A stretch of DNA of 46,185 nucleotides, from the NCBI GenBank assembly GCA_002492465.1, contig DKYT01000064.1:67479-113663 (forward strand), read 5' to 3'. Source of the DNA: Lachnospiraceae bacterium UBA7093 (GTDB taxonomy: Bacteria; Bacillota; Clostridia; Lachnospirales; Lachnospiraceae). Position numbers and translations under genes: made by a program. The stretch's first letter is position 1, and every line of letters begins with the position of its first letter. The notes under the pieces are model-generated. The model saw only the letters and a list, made by a program, of their open reading frames with translations, searched no databases and was not told where the DNA came from. Shown in pieces: positions 33,104-41,695 of the stretch.

Positions 33104-34051
33104 TCAGCTGCCTCCCTTTTTCAATAATTTAATCAATCTGCGTAAATCCTTATTAAAATATATCACCCACGCTGTCTTCAATGCCCTGAAAACGGTAATC
33201 CTCCCTTTGGCAAAAAGCTCTCCCTCCAAAACTGCCTGTTCAAAATCCGGGAGGATGTCTATATGATTGCCAATCAGCGGATATAAAATACCGTATACGG
33301 ATAAAATCTGACCTGTTCCGGCAGGATCGCCGGTTCCCACGCGAAGCTGTCCCTCCAGTTTCCGCGGAAGAATGCTTTTCAGCAAGGAGACCGCCTCGCC
33401 TCCGCATACATGCCATGCATTGCGAAAGGCATCGCTTTGCAGGATCTTTAAATAATATTGAATGTTTTTTACAATATGTTTTATCTTATCACATATTCTG
33501 GCGATTGTGTACTGTATATTTTTCAGAAAATTCCATATCTTACCGAAAAACTCCAAAAGCCTGCTTTTAAAGGCTGCCGCTTCCTCTTCTTCGGGGGCTT
33601 TTTCTCCGGAAAATCTTTCGTTTACCGGCTCCGGCGGCGGCTCTTCCCCGGCTTCCCGGGTCTGGGGTCCTTCTTTTACCGGCTCTTCCTTTACCGGTTC
33701 TTCCTCTGCCGCCTCTTCCTCCTGTACCTCTTTTACCTTCTTCTTTTCTTTTTTCTTTTCAGAGGCGGCGGATTTTCCTCCCCCATCTGATCTGAAAATG
33801 GTAAACCATAAAAACCTGACTCTGAAAAAAGCCTCCTGGGGATAAGAAAACACCCCGTTTACCATATGAAGAAGCCAGAAAACCCTGACCTTGAGTCTCA
33901 CAAAAGACGTGTCCTCTGTTTTCCGCGAAACCCTTATATCATATCTGACCGGTACAAAAAGCACTATCACAAGCACAAACAATATGATTCCAAGTATAAC
34001 CAGCAAGATCATACCCAGAATTTTTAGGATTGTCAGCAGTACCCCTATCAT
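33104..34051 (-). CDS. DUF2953 membrane protein (YtfI-like)
   Basis: 315 residues: N-terminal membrane span (ILGMILLVILGIILFVLVIV, about 10-30) followed by VPVRYDIRVS, the DUF2953 start; an acidic, Pro/Glu/Lys-rich linker at about 97-155 (EEEAAEEEPVKEEPVKEGP); and the C-terminal DUF2953 core with RKLEGQLRVGTGDPAGTGQI and LEGELFAKGRITVFRALK. DUF2953 and GerW/YtfJ genes are neighbours in spore formers, so a role in spore formation is likely but unproven. 6 bp after the 108-residue gene. Confidence 0.88.
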   Translation of the reverse strand: MIGVLLTILKILGMILLVILGIILFVLVIVLFVPVRYDIRVSRKTEDTSFVRLKVRVFWLLHMVNGVFSYPQEAFFRVRFLWFTIFRSDGGGKSAASEKKKEKKKVKEVQEEEAAEEEPVKEEPVKEGPQTREAGEEPPPEPVNERFSGEKAPEEEEAAAFKSRLLEFFGKIWNFLKNIQYTIARICDKIKHIVKNIQYYLKILQSDAFRNAWHVCGGEAVSLLKSILPRKLEGQLRVGTGDPAGTGQILSVYGILYPLIGNHIDILPDFEQAVLEGELFAKGRITVFRALKTAWVIYFNKDLRRLIKLLKKGGS

Positions 34052-34057
34052 AGTATT

Positions 34058-34384
34058 CTACTCCATGTTTGCATTTTGCTTTGCTTTCTGCTTTAAATAT
34101 TCTTTCAAATTGCAATTTCCCGTAGCTTCTAATGCCTCTCTGGTGATTTTTATAATGATCTCCACAGCTTCCTCGTAATTTGAAGCGATTCCAACGATCA
34201 CCGGCGGATGATAACGGTAATACTTTTGCTTCAGGTAGGCGCTGTGATAAATCTCAAGCTGATCCCGGGAGGATGCAATCGTAATCACATAAACCTGGAC
34301 GCCTGCATGACGCTTTAATTTCCGTTTGACTTTTTGAGGATTGGTAACAGTATCGCCAATATAAAGATATTTATAAAATTTCAT
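34058..34384 (-). CDS. 108-residue protein of unknown function
   Basis: Soluble, basic, alpha/beta-like protein beginning MKFYKYLYIGDTVTNPQKVK and including GVQVYVITIASSRDQLEIYH and PPVIVGIASNYEEAVEIIIK. It has no signal peptide, membrane span or cysteine cluster, and I recognise no family. It sits between the PBP gene (stop 2 bp before) and the DUF2953 gene with GGAG seven bases before its ATG, so it is co-transcribed with cell-wall and spore genes. Confidence 0.75.
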   Translation of the reverse strand: MKFYKYLYIGDTVTNPQKVKRKLKRHAGVQVYVITIASSRDQLEIYHSAYLKQKYYRYHPPVIVGIASNYEEAVEIIIKITREALEATGNCNLKEYLKQKAKQNANME

Positions 34385-34386
34385 AG

Positions 34387-35820
34387 CTACACTCCGAAAT
34401 ATGCGTCAAAAATCCTTTTTGCAATGGGAACTGCATAATCTCCGCCGGCTCCTGCGCCTTCAATGATAATCGTAACGCAGACCTGAGGATCCTCAACCGG
34501 CGCAAAGCCTGTAAACCATGCATGGCTCTCCCCCTTGACGGTTCCGTATTCGGCGGAGCCTGTCTTTCCCGCCGCCGTATAGGAGAGATCCTTAAGCCGG
34601 GTGGCGGTTCCCGTTTCTACCACCTGCTCCATCAACCCTTTAAGCACATCCGCCTCCTTCGGTTCCATCAGTTTTCCGTACTCCGTAGGGGAAAACCCCT
34701 TCACCGTGTTTCCGTTGCTGCTCTGCACATGATCGATCAGATAGGGCTCGCTTAAAACGCCTCCGTTGGCAATCGCGCAGGTAATCATATTCAGCTGCAA
34801 AGGCGTAATGGATGTGGTTCCCTGTCCGATGGAGATTTGCATCATATCCGAATCCGAGGTTTCCTCCGATAAATCAACCCGGCTGATCCCTGAGGGGAAC
34901 ACCACCGGCAGTTCCTGTCCAAAGAGAAGCTGATTCAACGTATGGGAAAAAGCTTTCCGGTCAAGACCAAGCCCGATATTTGCAAAGGAGGTGTTACAGG
35001 ATTTTGCAAAAGACCTCTCAAATCCCACGCCTCCGTGAACGCTGCCGTGGTAGCACTGTATTCTGTCCTCTCCTCTTTGAATGGAACCGGTGCAATTATA
35101 GCTGTAGCTCTGGTAGGTATCGGGATTTTCTTTGATATACTCCAACGCCGTTATGATCTTAAAAGTGGATCCCGGCGGATATAACCCCTGGGTAACCCGG
35201 TTCAGTAAAATACTGCTCTCTTTATCCTCTATCAGATCGTCCCAAATATCGGCAATCTCCTCCGGATTAAAATCAGGTTTGGAAACCATAGCAAGAATTT
35301 TTCCTGTTGCCGGCTCTGTTACAATAACCGCTCCCTGATAAATGCCCAATGAGTTGGACGCTACCTGCTGGAGATCCACCTTCAGGGTTGTGTACACATC
35401 GTCTCCCGGATATTTTTCCCCCTGTACATCCAGCGACGCTTTCTGGGAAAGGGGTGCATTGGAATGAATCAGGTAATAGTTTGCCTGTGCCTCTATTCCC
35501 ATCCTGCCGTTTGAAGCATAACCTACCACATGGGAAAACAGGTTCTGGTAAGGATATTCCCTTCTTTCCTCTCCCTCTTCCTCCTCCGTAGTCTGGGCAA
35601 GAATCTCCCCGTCGGCGGAAAAAATTCTGCCTCTGCGGTTTTGGGCAATCAGGATCTGCTGTCTCCCGTTATAGCTGTTATTGATCAGCTCCTGCTTATG
35701 GGTCACGGAATATGCCACGATATACCCTGACATGGACAAAAAGAGCAGCGTAAACACCCACATCACGCCCAAAATTTCTTTATTTTTTTTGACTTTTCCC
35801 CGTCTATTCTTCCTCTTCAA
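34387..35820 (-). CDS. class B penicillin-binding protein (PbpA/FtsI-like transpeptidase)
   Basis: 477 residues. N-terminal membrane anchor (about 17-38), a short dimerisation region, then the transpeptidase domain with SxxK in YPPGSTFKIIT (Ser218, Lys221), SxN in KSCNTSF (274-276) and KTG in AAGKTGSAEYG. No PASTA domain. It overlaps the SEDS gene by 17 bp, so it is very probably the partner transpeptidase of that polymerase. The start is TTG at 35818-35820, six bases after AGGAG in the end of the SEDS gene. Whether the pair serves elongation or sporulation is unclear. Confidence 0.92.
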   Translation of the reverse strand: MKRKNRRGKVKKNKEILGVMWVFTLLFLSMSGYIVAYSVTHKQELINNSYNGRQQILIAQNRRGRIFSADGEILAQTTEEEEGEERREYPYQNLFSHVVGYASNGRMGIEAQANYYLIHSNAPLSQKASLDVQGEKYPGDDVYTTLKVDLQQVASNSLGIYQGAVIVTEPATGKILAMVSKPDFNPEEIADIWDDLIEDKESSILLNRVTQGLYPPGSTFKIITALEYIKENPDTYQSYSYNCTGSIQRGEDRIQCYHGSVHGGVGFERSFAKSCNTSFANIGLGLDRKAFSHTLNQLLFGQELPVVFPSGISRVDLSEETSDSDMMQISIGQGTTSITPLQLNMITCAIANGGVLSEPYLIDHVQSSNGNTVKGFSPTEYGKLMEPKEADVLKGLMEQVVETGTATRLKDLSYTAAGKTGSAEYGTVKGESHAWFTGFAPVEDPQVCVTIIIEGAGAGGDYAVPIAKRIFDAYFGV

Positions 35821-37192
35821 ATTCTTCTCCTGCCGGATCTGTATCCCGGTAAACTGTTTTTCTTTTTCTCAGGGGTTTTTTCATCTGCTCCCATTCCTCT
35901 TCCTGAATGATATGCATTCCCTCTATAATGGCAAACATAACCACCGTGGTAAGCACAGAACTTCCCCCATAGCTGATAAAGGGCAGCGTAACGCCTGTCA
36001 GGGGAATAAACTTGGTTCCCCCTCCAACGGTAAGAAACACCTGAAAAATATAGGTAACGCCCAGTCCAAAGGTAACCAGACGATAAAAATTATCCTGAAG
36101 GCTTGCCGCAATATGCATAAACATCATAAAGGTGCTGACGCAGACAAGGATCAGGCACACCGCAAACAAAAGCCCCATCTCCTCCGCAATGGCTGAAAAA
36201 ATGAAATCCGCCTCCACAAAGGGAATCGAGTCCGGCGTCCCCTGGTATAAGCCCAGCCCAAACCATCCTCCGCTGGAAATGCCAAACAAAGACTGGGTGA
36301 TCTGATAGCCCGCCGAGTCAATCACACTCCAGGGATCCTTCCATGCCTGCACCCTTACCTGCACATGGGAAAAAACCTGATAGGCGATATACGCCGCTGC
36401 AGATCCCCCTGCAATTCCCGCAAATAAATAAAAATAATTTCTGGTGGCAATGAAAACCATCAGCACATAGGCTATAAAAAAGATCAGCGCGCTTCCCAGA
36501 TCCTTGGAAATCACCAGCGCAATCACGTGGGCGGCGGCAACCACCGCAGTGGTAAAAACCTCAAAAAATCCTGAAGCTTCATAGAGGGCGCTTGCCACAA
36601 AAAAGACAAAAAGAATCTTTACAAACTCTGAGGGCTGGAAGGTAATGCCCGCAATGGAATAGGACAGCTTACTTCCGTAGGTGGTCTGTCCCAGGATCAT
36701 AACCACCGAAAGCGCGCCGACCCCTACCATTGCATAAATCCATTTCAGCCTTTTTAAAAACTTAAATTTATGAACGAAAAAAGGGATTACAAGCGCCACC
36801 ACCAGCGAGCCTGTCACAATAATGAACTGCTTTACCGCCTTGTTCATGTCAAGCCTGGTCAGAATTACAAAGCCAATACTAAGCAACATGCACATATTGT
36901 TCATTACCAGACGGTTTGACCTGGGATAAAGCATCTTACAGAGCACCACCGCCGCATACAGTATAATCTGCTGAAAGGCATAAAAAAGCAGGTAGGTAAT
37001 GTCTCCCGTCTCAAAACAGATTACCAGAAAACAAAAAAAATGAAAAGCAAACATCAAAATATTTTGTCTGGTATAAATGCCATTTCTTCTTTTCTCATTA
37101 TCGTATCGAAACACTGCAAAGCTCTCATAGGTGTACAGAACCATCAGCGCCGCAATAATATATTTTGAAAACTCGCCGACATAAACCTCCAT
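35804..37192 (-). CDS. FtsW/RodA/SpoVE-family peptidoglycan glycosyltransferase
   Basis: 462-residue multi-spanning SEDS polymerase that makes glycan strands from lipid II. Signatures: ITFQPSEFVKILFVFFVAS, SKDLGSALIFFIAYVLM, the WSVIDSAGYQITQSLFGISSGG loop with the conserved Asp and GYQ..QS, and the C-terminal KFIPLTGVTLPFISYGGSS. It carries about 80 extra N-terminal residues with two or three hydrophobic helices compared with typical RodA/FtsW, and an acidic C-terminal tail. ATG directly follows the U32 gene stop (TAA ATG). Paired with a class B PBP. Confidence 0.93.
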   Translation of the reverse strand: MEVYVGEFSKYIIAALMVLYTYESFAVFRYDNEKRRNGIYTRQNILMFAFHFFCFLVICFETGDITYLLFYAFQQIILYAAVVLCKMLYPRSNRLVMNNMCMLLSIGFVILTRLDMNKAVKQFIIVTGSLVVALVIPFFVHKFKFLKRLKWIYAMVGVGALSVVMILGQTTYGSKLSYSIAGITFQPSEFVKILFVFFVASALYEASGFFEVFTTAVVAAAHVIALVISKDLGSALIFFIAYVLMVFIATRNYFYLFAGIAGGSAAAYIAYQVFSHVQVRVQAWKDPWSVIDSAGYQITQSLFGISSGGWFGLGLYQGTPDSIPFVEADFIFSAIAEEMGLLFAVCLILVCVSTFMMFMHIAASLQDNFYRLVTFGLGVTYIFQVFLTVGGGTKFIPLTGVTLPFISYGGSSVLTTVVMFAIIEGMHIIQEEEWEQMKKPLRKRKTVYRDTDPAGEEFEEEE

Positions 37193-39382
37193 TTATTCTA
37201 CTCCTCGTTTATAATGTCCGGTTGTATATTCCTGATAAAAAGGATCCCTGTATTCCTGCATAAGACTGATAAAATAGGAAAGCAGCCGGGAAACCTCTTC
37301 CTTCTTTTCGGTGGAAAAATCCAGCCTGAAATTTTCCATTCCCAATTCTTTCCCTGCAAACAGCTTGTGGAGGGAAAGGGGAACGGTGTTGTATATCACA
37401 TTGTAACAGCACAGACAATCTGTATAAACGGGGAAATTTTTCCCATACCGATCCTTCAGCGCAAGCCATTCCAGCCCCTGGCTGCATGCCCCCAAAGTTT
37501 TTTTGATACAATTTGCCGTCACCATCATGGGAAGTCTGCCGTAAACAATTGCCGACGCCTGGATTTTCCGATCCGGACAGGCGGCAAAAAGCGCTTTCCA
37601 TTCGTGTTGATTACATTCCAGGGGAAGGAAAAATTCCTGCGCCCGCCCTTCCCAAAAGTGCAGGGATTCTCTGTTCCAAATATACAGATTGGCATCCAGC
37701 ACAAGCTGATGAGTATCCGCCTGCCCGGCAAAAAAGTGAAAGCTTTCCAGGTTTTTCACCAGTATTCCTTCCACAATGCCCTCTCTGAGCGCCATCGCCA
37801 TTTTTTGAAGCCGTTTTTCATCTTTGGCTCTCACTACAAAGGGGGACGCCAGATACAGGGCGGTTCCTTTTTCCTTAAGCCCGGCGGCAAGAGATTTCAG
37901 TCTTTCAAATGCAGCGTCTTCCAGAAAAGAATGATCCAGATAAATACGCCCCGGCGAAAAGGAAAGAACCCCTTCCAGCTGTTCCCAGGTCTGCACCTGT
38001 ACATGGAGCCTCTTCCTTGATTTTGGAAGGAAATTTTCCCGGGGAAGCCGTGTATTTCTTTGCCCCTCCTGGCTGTGACGTGAACTTCTATTCGGATAAT
38101 CCAGATGATGATCACGGATTACAGCCTCCTCCAACGCCGCAACCGCTTTTCTGCGCAGTTCGTTTAAAGCGCTGACAGGGAGAAAAACCGGTTCCTCTGT
38201 ATGCACTTTTACACGCTTTATTTTAACAGGGCTGTTTCCTGTTTTCTGAACCTGCTCTATTATTTTTTCTTCTTTTAAAGGCTGACGCAATGCTTTCTGC
38301 ACCGCTTCGCCCTCCGCCGAGATCAGGATTTTCCCTGTCTTCAGGGAAAGAAGCGCCTTCTTGTCCGGAATCAGACTGATCTCAGCTTCCGCCTCCAGAA
38401 AAGGCTCCTCTGTTAAGTACCTGCGCCGGATATTGTCAAGAATACTTTCAGGCGTTTCGGTATAAGCAGGCGATTGTATGCTGATCATTTCTCTTCCGTT
38501 ATGCCTTTTATAATAACCATCACCAATTTCGCTTCTGATATACAGTTTCTTTAAAAGATCCCTGTCTTCCTTTGAAACCTGATAATTCTCCGGGTCTTTT
38601 TCATATAAATCTATATATTTCCGATAAATTGCCGTCACCCCAGCCGTATAAGCGGGCTTTTTCATCCTGCCTTCTATCTTAAAGGAATCGATCCCCGCTT
38701 CCAGAAGCTGAGGAAGCAGTTCTATGGTGCACATGTCCCGCATGCTTAAAGGATAGTTTCCTTCCTTACAGGACATTCCCTCGTAGGGAAGACGGCAGGG
38801 CTGTGCGCATCTGCCGCGGTTACCGCTTCTTCCTCCCAGCATGCTGCTCAGCAGACACTGCCCTGAATAACAATAACACATCGCCCCATGGACAAAAATC
38901 TCGATTTCCAATCCTGTTTTCTTTTTGATTTTTCGGATTTCTTCAAGGGATAATTCCCTTGCCGGTACAATTCTGGTAACCCCCTCTTCTTTTACCAGTT
39001 CCGCTCCCCCGCTTCCGGTCAGGGTCATCTGAGTGCTTGCATGCAGGGCAAGCTGGGGAAAATGATTTTTTATATATCGCAGGACGCCCAGATCCTGTAC
39101 GATAACGCCATCCAGCCCGCTCTCGTAAAGGGGCTGTAAAAAAGGGTATAAATTGTCCAGTTCCCCTTCCTTCACCAACGTGTTTACCGTAAGATAAACC
39201 CGTTTTCCGAATATATGGGCGAAGCGGATGCCTGCCTCAAGCTCTTCCTGGGTAAAGTTTTGGGCATAGGCTCTGGCGCCAAACGCCGCGCCTCCCAGAT
39301 ATACAGCATCTGCGCCTGCTTTTACTGCTCCCTTTAATGCCTCAAAATTTCCGGCAGGTGACAACAATTCTACTTTTTTCAT
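37193..39382 (-). CDS. U32-family peptidase-like protein (RlhA-type, DUF3656 C-terminus)
   Basis: 729 residues. N-terminal U32 domain, KKVELLSPAGNFEALKGAVK and GADAVYLGG, with the U32 signature EIFVHGAMCYCYSGQCLLSS, and GGRSGNRGRCAQPCRLPY whose cysteines can hold an iron-sulfur cluster. The second half has a DUF3656-like region and a final C-rich YTDCLCCYNVIYN. E. coli RlhA of this type takes part in hydroxylation of 23S rRNA C2501; that is the best guess, not proven. AAGGA lies six bases before the ATG. No clear promoter is seen in the repeat-bearing gap upstream. Confidence 0.88.
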   Translation of the reverse strand: MKKVELLSPAGNFEALKGAVKAGADAVYLGGAAFGARAYAQNFTQEELEAGIRFAHIFGKRVYLTVNTLVKEGELDNLYPFLQPLYESGLDGVIVQDLGVLRYIKNHFPQLALHASTQMTLTGSGGAELVKEEGVTRIVPARELSLEEIRKIKKKTGLEIEIFVHGAMCYCYSGQCLLSSMLGGRSGNRGRCAQPCRLPYEGMSCKEGNYPLSMRDMCTIELLPQLLEAGIDSFKIEGRMKKPAYTAGVTAIYRKYIDLYEKDPENYQVSKEDRDLLKKLYIRSEIGDGYYKRHNGREMISIQSPAYTETPESILDNIRRRYLTEEPFLEAEAEISLIPDKKALLSLKTGKILISAEGEAVQKALRQPLKEEKIIEQVQKTGNSPVKIKRVKVHTEEPVFLPVSALNELRRKAVAALEEAVIRDHHLDYPNRSSRHSQEGQRNTRLPRENFLPKSRKRLHVQVQTWEQLEGVLSFSPGRIYLDHSFLEDAAFERLKSLAAGLKEKGTALYLASPFVVRAKDEKRLQKMAMALREGIVEGILVKNLESFHFFAGQADTHQLVLDANLYIWNRESLHFWEGRAQEFFLPLECNQHEWKALFAACPDRKIQASAIVYGRLPMMVTANCIKKTLGACSQGLEWLALKDRYGKNFPVYTDCLCCYNVIYNTVPLSLHKLFAGKELGMENFRLDFSTEKKEEVSRLLSYFISLMQEYRDPFYQEYTTGHYKRGVE

Positions 39383-39409
39383 AGTTTTCCTTTTCGTAAC
39401 GAACGCCGC

Positions 39410-39477
39410 CGCACTCCGTGCGCCAGCTTATTGCAACAAACACTGTCACGCTCCGCGCGCCAGCTTATTGTAATAAA
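39410..39477 (-). repeat. pair of 31-nt direct repeats, each with a small hairpin
   Basis: Units at 39410-39440 and 39447-39477, 26 of 31 identical. Each holds a 5-bp stem with a TCC loop (plus strand) followed by the invariant CCAGCTTATTG. The five differences are all transitions. In the stem one pair changes A-T to G-C (compensatory), and another changes G-C to a pair that is G-U on the minus-strand RNA. Confidence 0.75.
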
Positions 39478-39507
39478 AAGCTGTCTTTTTCAGACAGCTT
39501 TTTATTA
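39471..39507 (-). terminator. strong bidirectional terminator between zapA and the U32 gene
   Basis: A 16-bp perfect stem, TAATAAAAAGCTGTCT (39471-39486) and AGACAGCTTTTTATTA (39492-39507), 5-nt loop. Both ends give T-runs in the transcript, so it can stop zapA transcripts on the minus strand; the U32 operon lies beyond it. Confidence 0.9.
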
Positions 39508-39564
39508 ACATAAGGATGCTTAGCATCCGTTGTTTAACATAAGGATGCTTAGCATCCGTTGTTT
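39507..39564. repeat. tandem 29-bp repeat with palindromic core
   Basis: Two exact copies of a 29-bp unit (39507-39535 and 39536-39564) stand head to tail. Each contains GGATGCT-T-AGCATCC (39514-39528 and 39543-39557), a 7-bp perfect palindrome. They lie between zapA and the terminator. Similar palindromic units may occur elsewhere in the genome; this cannot be seen here. Confidence 0.9.
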
Positions 39565-39586
39565 TTCATGGGAAATAAGTTTATTT

Positions 39587-39991
39587 TTATCCTTTGGTTT
39601 TAAGTTCCGTTTCCAATTTAACTATTTTTTTGGCGTTTTCATTGATTTCATTTTGCAATGACTTGATATTTTTCTCTGTGTTTTCCAGTTTGATCTGGGA
39701 AGCAATCAGCTCGTGCTTCAAATTGTACAATTCCTTTTCCTTGGTCTGGATCTCCTCTTCCAATAAACTGATCTGCTTTTTTGCCTTAAAATAATCATCC
39801 GCTATGTTCAGCTGAAGCAAAACATTCTGCGTATCCAGAGGCTGTCTTTTGAAGGATTCCACTTTGCCGTACTCAGCCGTTTTGTTGTTGATATAGGAGG
39901 CAACCTTTTGTAAATACTCTTCACTTTCATATCCGCTCAGTGTAAACACTTTACCACCGATGATTACTTCCGTATCTGTTTTCGCTGACAT
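39587..39991 (-). CDS. zapA: cell division protein ZapA
   Basis: 134-residue ZapA, which binds and bundles FtsZ at the division ring. N-terminal ZapA domain, TEVIIGGKVFTLSGYESEEYLQKVASYINNK, followed by the family LDTQNVLLQLNIADDYFKAKK, and then a coiled coil longer than in short ZapA (LLEEEIQTKEKELYNLKHEL). The start MSAKTD is chosen because AGGGGTGAG lies just upstream; a reading seven codons longer has no site. It has its own promoter behind ruvB. Confidence 0.9.
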   Translation of the reverse strand: MSAKTDTEVIIGGKVFTLSGYESEEYLQKVASYINNKTAEYGKVESFKRQPLDTQNVLLQLNIADDYFKAKKQISLLEEEIQTKEKELYNLKHELIASQIKLENTEKNIKSLQNEINENAKKIVKLETELKTKG

Positions 39992-40051
39992 CAGACTCAC
40001 CCCTCTATACACAAAATATATAGCTTATCGAACGTAACTTATACAACATCT

Positions 40052-40080
40052 ATTATAAGCAGATTATTCCGGAATTTCAA
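40052..40080 (-). promoter_or_regulatory. SigA-type promoter of zapA
   Basis: Minus strand TTGAAA (40075-40080), exactly 17 bp, TATAAT (40052-40057). The -35 box lies in the last codons of ruvB. Predicted start near 40045 gives a leader of about 54 nt. Confidence 0.7.
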
Positions 40081-41062
40081 GTCCTAAATGCTGGTAGGTC
40101 AAATCTGTTGCCACCCTGCCCCTGGGGGTCCGGTTGATAAAACCGTTTTTTAAAAGATAAGGTTCATATACATCCTCAATGGTTCCGGAATCCTCTCCGA
40201 TTGCGGCGGCAAGGGTATCCAGCCCTACAGGTCCTCCGCCAAACTTCTGTATCATGGTGAGCAAAATATTTCTGTCAATGTGATCCAGCCCCAGCTTGTC
40301 TACGTCCATCAGATCCAGCGCCGTTACCGCAACCTCCTCGGTAATGACGCCGTCATGCTTGACCTGGGCATAATCCCGCACTCTTTTCAAGATTCTGTTG
40401 GCAAGACGGGGGGTTCCCCTGCTTCGTCTCGCCATCTCCATGGCGCCTGCCGGATCCACAGGCGCCTCCAGGATCCTGGCGGAGTGCATAATGATGGTTT
40501 GCAGTTCTTCTACGGAATAAAATTCCAGCCGGTGGATAATACCAAACCGGTCCCGAAGAGGCGCCGTCAAAAGTCCGGCACGTGTGGTAGCGCCTACCAG
40601 GGTAAAATGGGGCAGATCCAGGCGGATAGATCTTGCCGTAGGTCCCTTTCCAATCATAATGTCAATGGCAAAGTCCTCCATCGCCGGGTACAACACCTCT
40701 TCCACCTGGCGGTTCAGCCTGTGAATCTCATCCACAAAAAGCAGATCGCCTTCCTGGAGATTGTTTAAAATTGCCGCCATTTCTCCCGGTTTTTCGATTG
40801 CGGGTCCGCTGGTTACCTTCATATTCACGCCCATTTCGTTTGCAATAATTCCGGCAAGGGTGGTTTTTCCCAGTCCCGGCGGTCCGTAAAAGAGTACGTG
40901 ATCCAGGGCATCCTTTCTTAGCTTTGCCGCCTCTATGTAAATCGTTAAGCTTTCCTTGATTTTTGATTGACCAATATAGTCATTAAGTTTTTGGGGACGC
41001 AGGGAACCTTCAATCCGTATATCTTCTTCCTGCAAATTGGTCTCTATCATTCTTTTTGCCAT
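40064..41062 (-). CDS. ruvB: Holliday junction branch migration helicase RuvB
   Basis: 332-residue AAA+ motor of the RuvAB complex. Walker A YGPPGLGKTTLA (60-70), Walker B LLFVDEIHRL, sensor 1 VGATTRAGLLT, arginine-finger region RDRFGIIHRLEFY and C-terminal winged helix ending RTPRGRVATDLTYQHLGLE. Full length. GGAGC is upstream of its ATG. 23 bp after ruvA. No ruvC is nearby, as expected because Firmicutes use RecU (encoded at 12707-13246). Confidence 0.98.
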   Translation of the reverse strand: MAKRMIETNLQEEDIRIEGSLRPQKLNDYIGQSKIKESLTIYIEAAKLRKDALDHVLFYGPPGLGKTTLAGIIANEMGVNMKVTSGPAIEKPGEMAAILNNLQEGDLLFVDEIHRLNRQVEEVLYPAMEDFAIDIMIGKGPTARSIRLDLPHFTLVGATTRAGLLTAPLRDRFGIIHRLEFYSVEELQTIIMHSARILEAPVDPAGAMEMARRSRGTPRLANRILKRVRDYAQVKHDGVITEEVAVTALDLMDVDKLGLDHIDRNILLTMIQKFGGGPVGLDTLAAAIGEDSGTIEDVYEPYLLKNGFINRTPRGRVATDLTYQHLGLEIPE

Positions 41063-41085
41063 ACTTTATGCTCCGTTAGTTCCTT

Positions 41086-41694
41086 TTAAAACATATTCTT
41101 AAGGGCAAGCTTCAGGATGGTCTCCACATCCATATTCTCCTCTATCTGAACGCCCCTTACCGCATGGAGCGCATCCGCCGCGGAATAGCCCAATGCCGTA
41201 AGCGCCTCCACAGCTTCGTTTTCCGCATGATGATAAGTACCTGCCGCATTTCTTCCCGGCTGCTGCATTTCTCTGTGAATCAGCGTGTCTTCAAGTGAAA
41301 TCTTGTCCTTCAGATCGAGTATGACCCTTTCTGCAGTTTTCTTACCAATTCCCGGCGCCCTGGAGATTGCCCCTGCATCGCCGGAGATTACCGCAAACCG
41401 TAGATCGTCCGCGCTCATAACGGAAAGAATCCCCAAACCGCCCTTTGGACCGATGCCGTTTACTGTAATCAGCTTTTTAAAAATTTCCAGGTCGTCTCTT
41501 GTAAGAAAACCGTATAAACAGAACTGATCCTCCCTGACGCAGGTATAGGTATACAGCTTCACCTCTTCTCCAAAGCCCGGAAGCAGAGCCGCCGTTCCAG
41601 GGGAGATCTTTACGTTTATGCCCATTCCTCCTACATCCACCACCACATTTTCTTCTGTAAGATCCTCGATATTTCCTCTCACAAACCCTATCAT
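41086..41694 (-). CDS. ruvA: Holliday junction branch migration protein RuvA
   Basis: 202-residue RuvA, the junction-binding partner of RuvB. OB-fold start MIGFVRGNIEDLTEENVVVD, helix-hairpin-helix motifs in LITVNGIGPKGGLGILSVMS and RAPGIGKKTAERVILDLKDK, and a flexible linker followed by the C-terminal RuvB-binding domain (EAVEALTALGYSAADALHAV). The ATG comes 1 bp after the Gx-transporter stop codon, with AAAGGA inside that gene's end. Confidence 0.97.
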   Translation of the reverse strand: MIGFVRGNIEDLTEENVVVDVGGMGINVKISPGTAALLPGFGEEVKLYTYTCVREDQFCLYGFLTRDDLEIFKKLITVNGIGPKGGLGILSVMSADDLRFAVISGDAGAISRAPGIGKKTAERVILDLKDKISLEDTLIHREMQQPGRNAAGTYHHAENEAVEALTALGYSAADALHAVRGVQIEENMDVETILKLALKNMF

Positions 41695-41695
41695 T

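Noticed and set aside
37214..38020. 268-codon plus-strand frame opposite the U32 gene
   Set aside because: Antisense shadow; the minus-strand U32 reading carries the family motifs.
39383..39586. CRISPR array in the repeat-bearing gap
   Set aside because: Two repeat types with only two copies each, one directly tandem without spacers; no cas genes in the window.
40017..40046. Promoter TTGTAT-18-TATATA before zapA
   Set aside because: Weaker than the overlapping TTGAAA-17-TATAAT at 40052-40080, which was kept.
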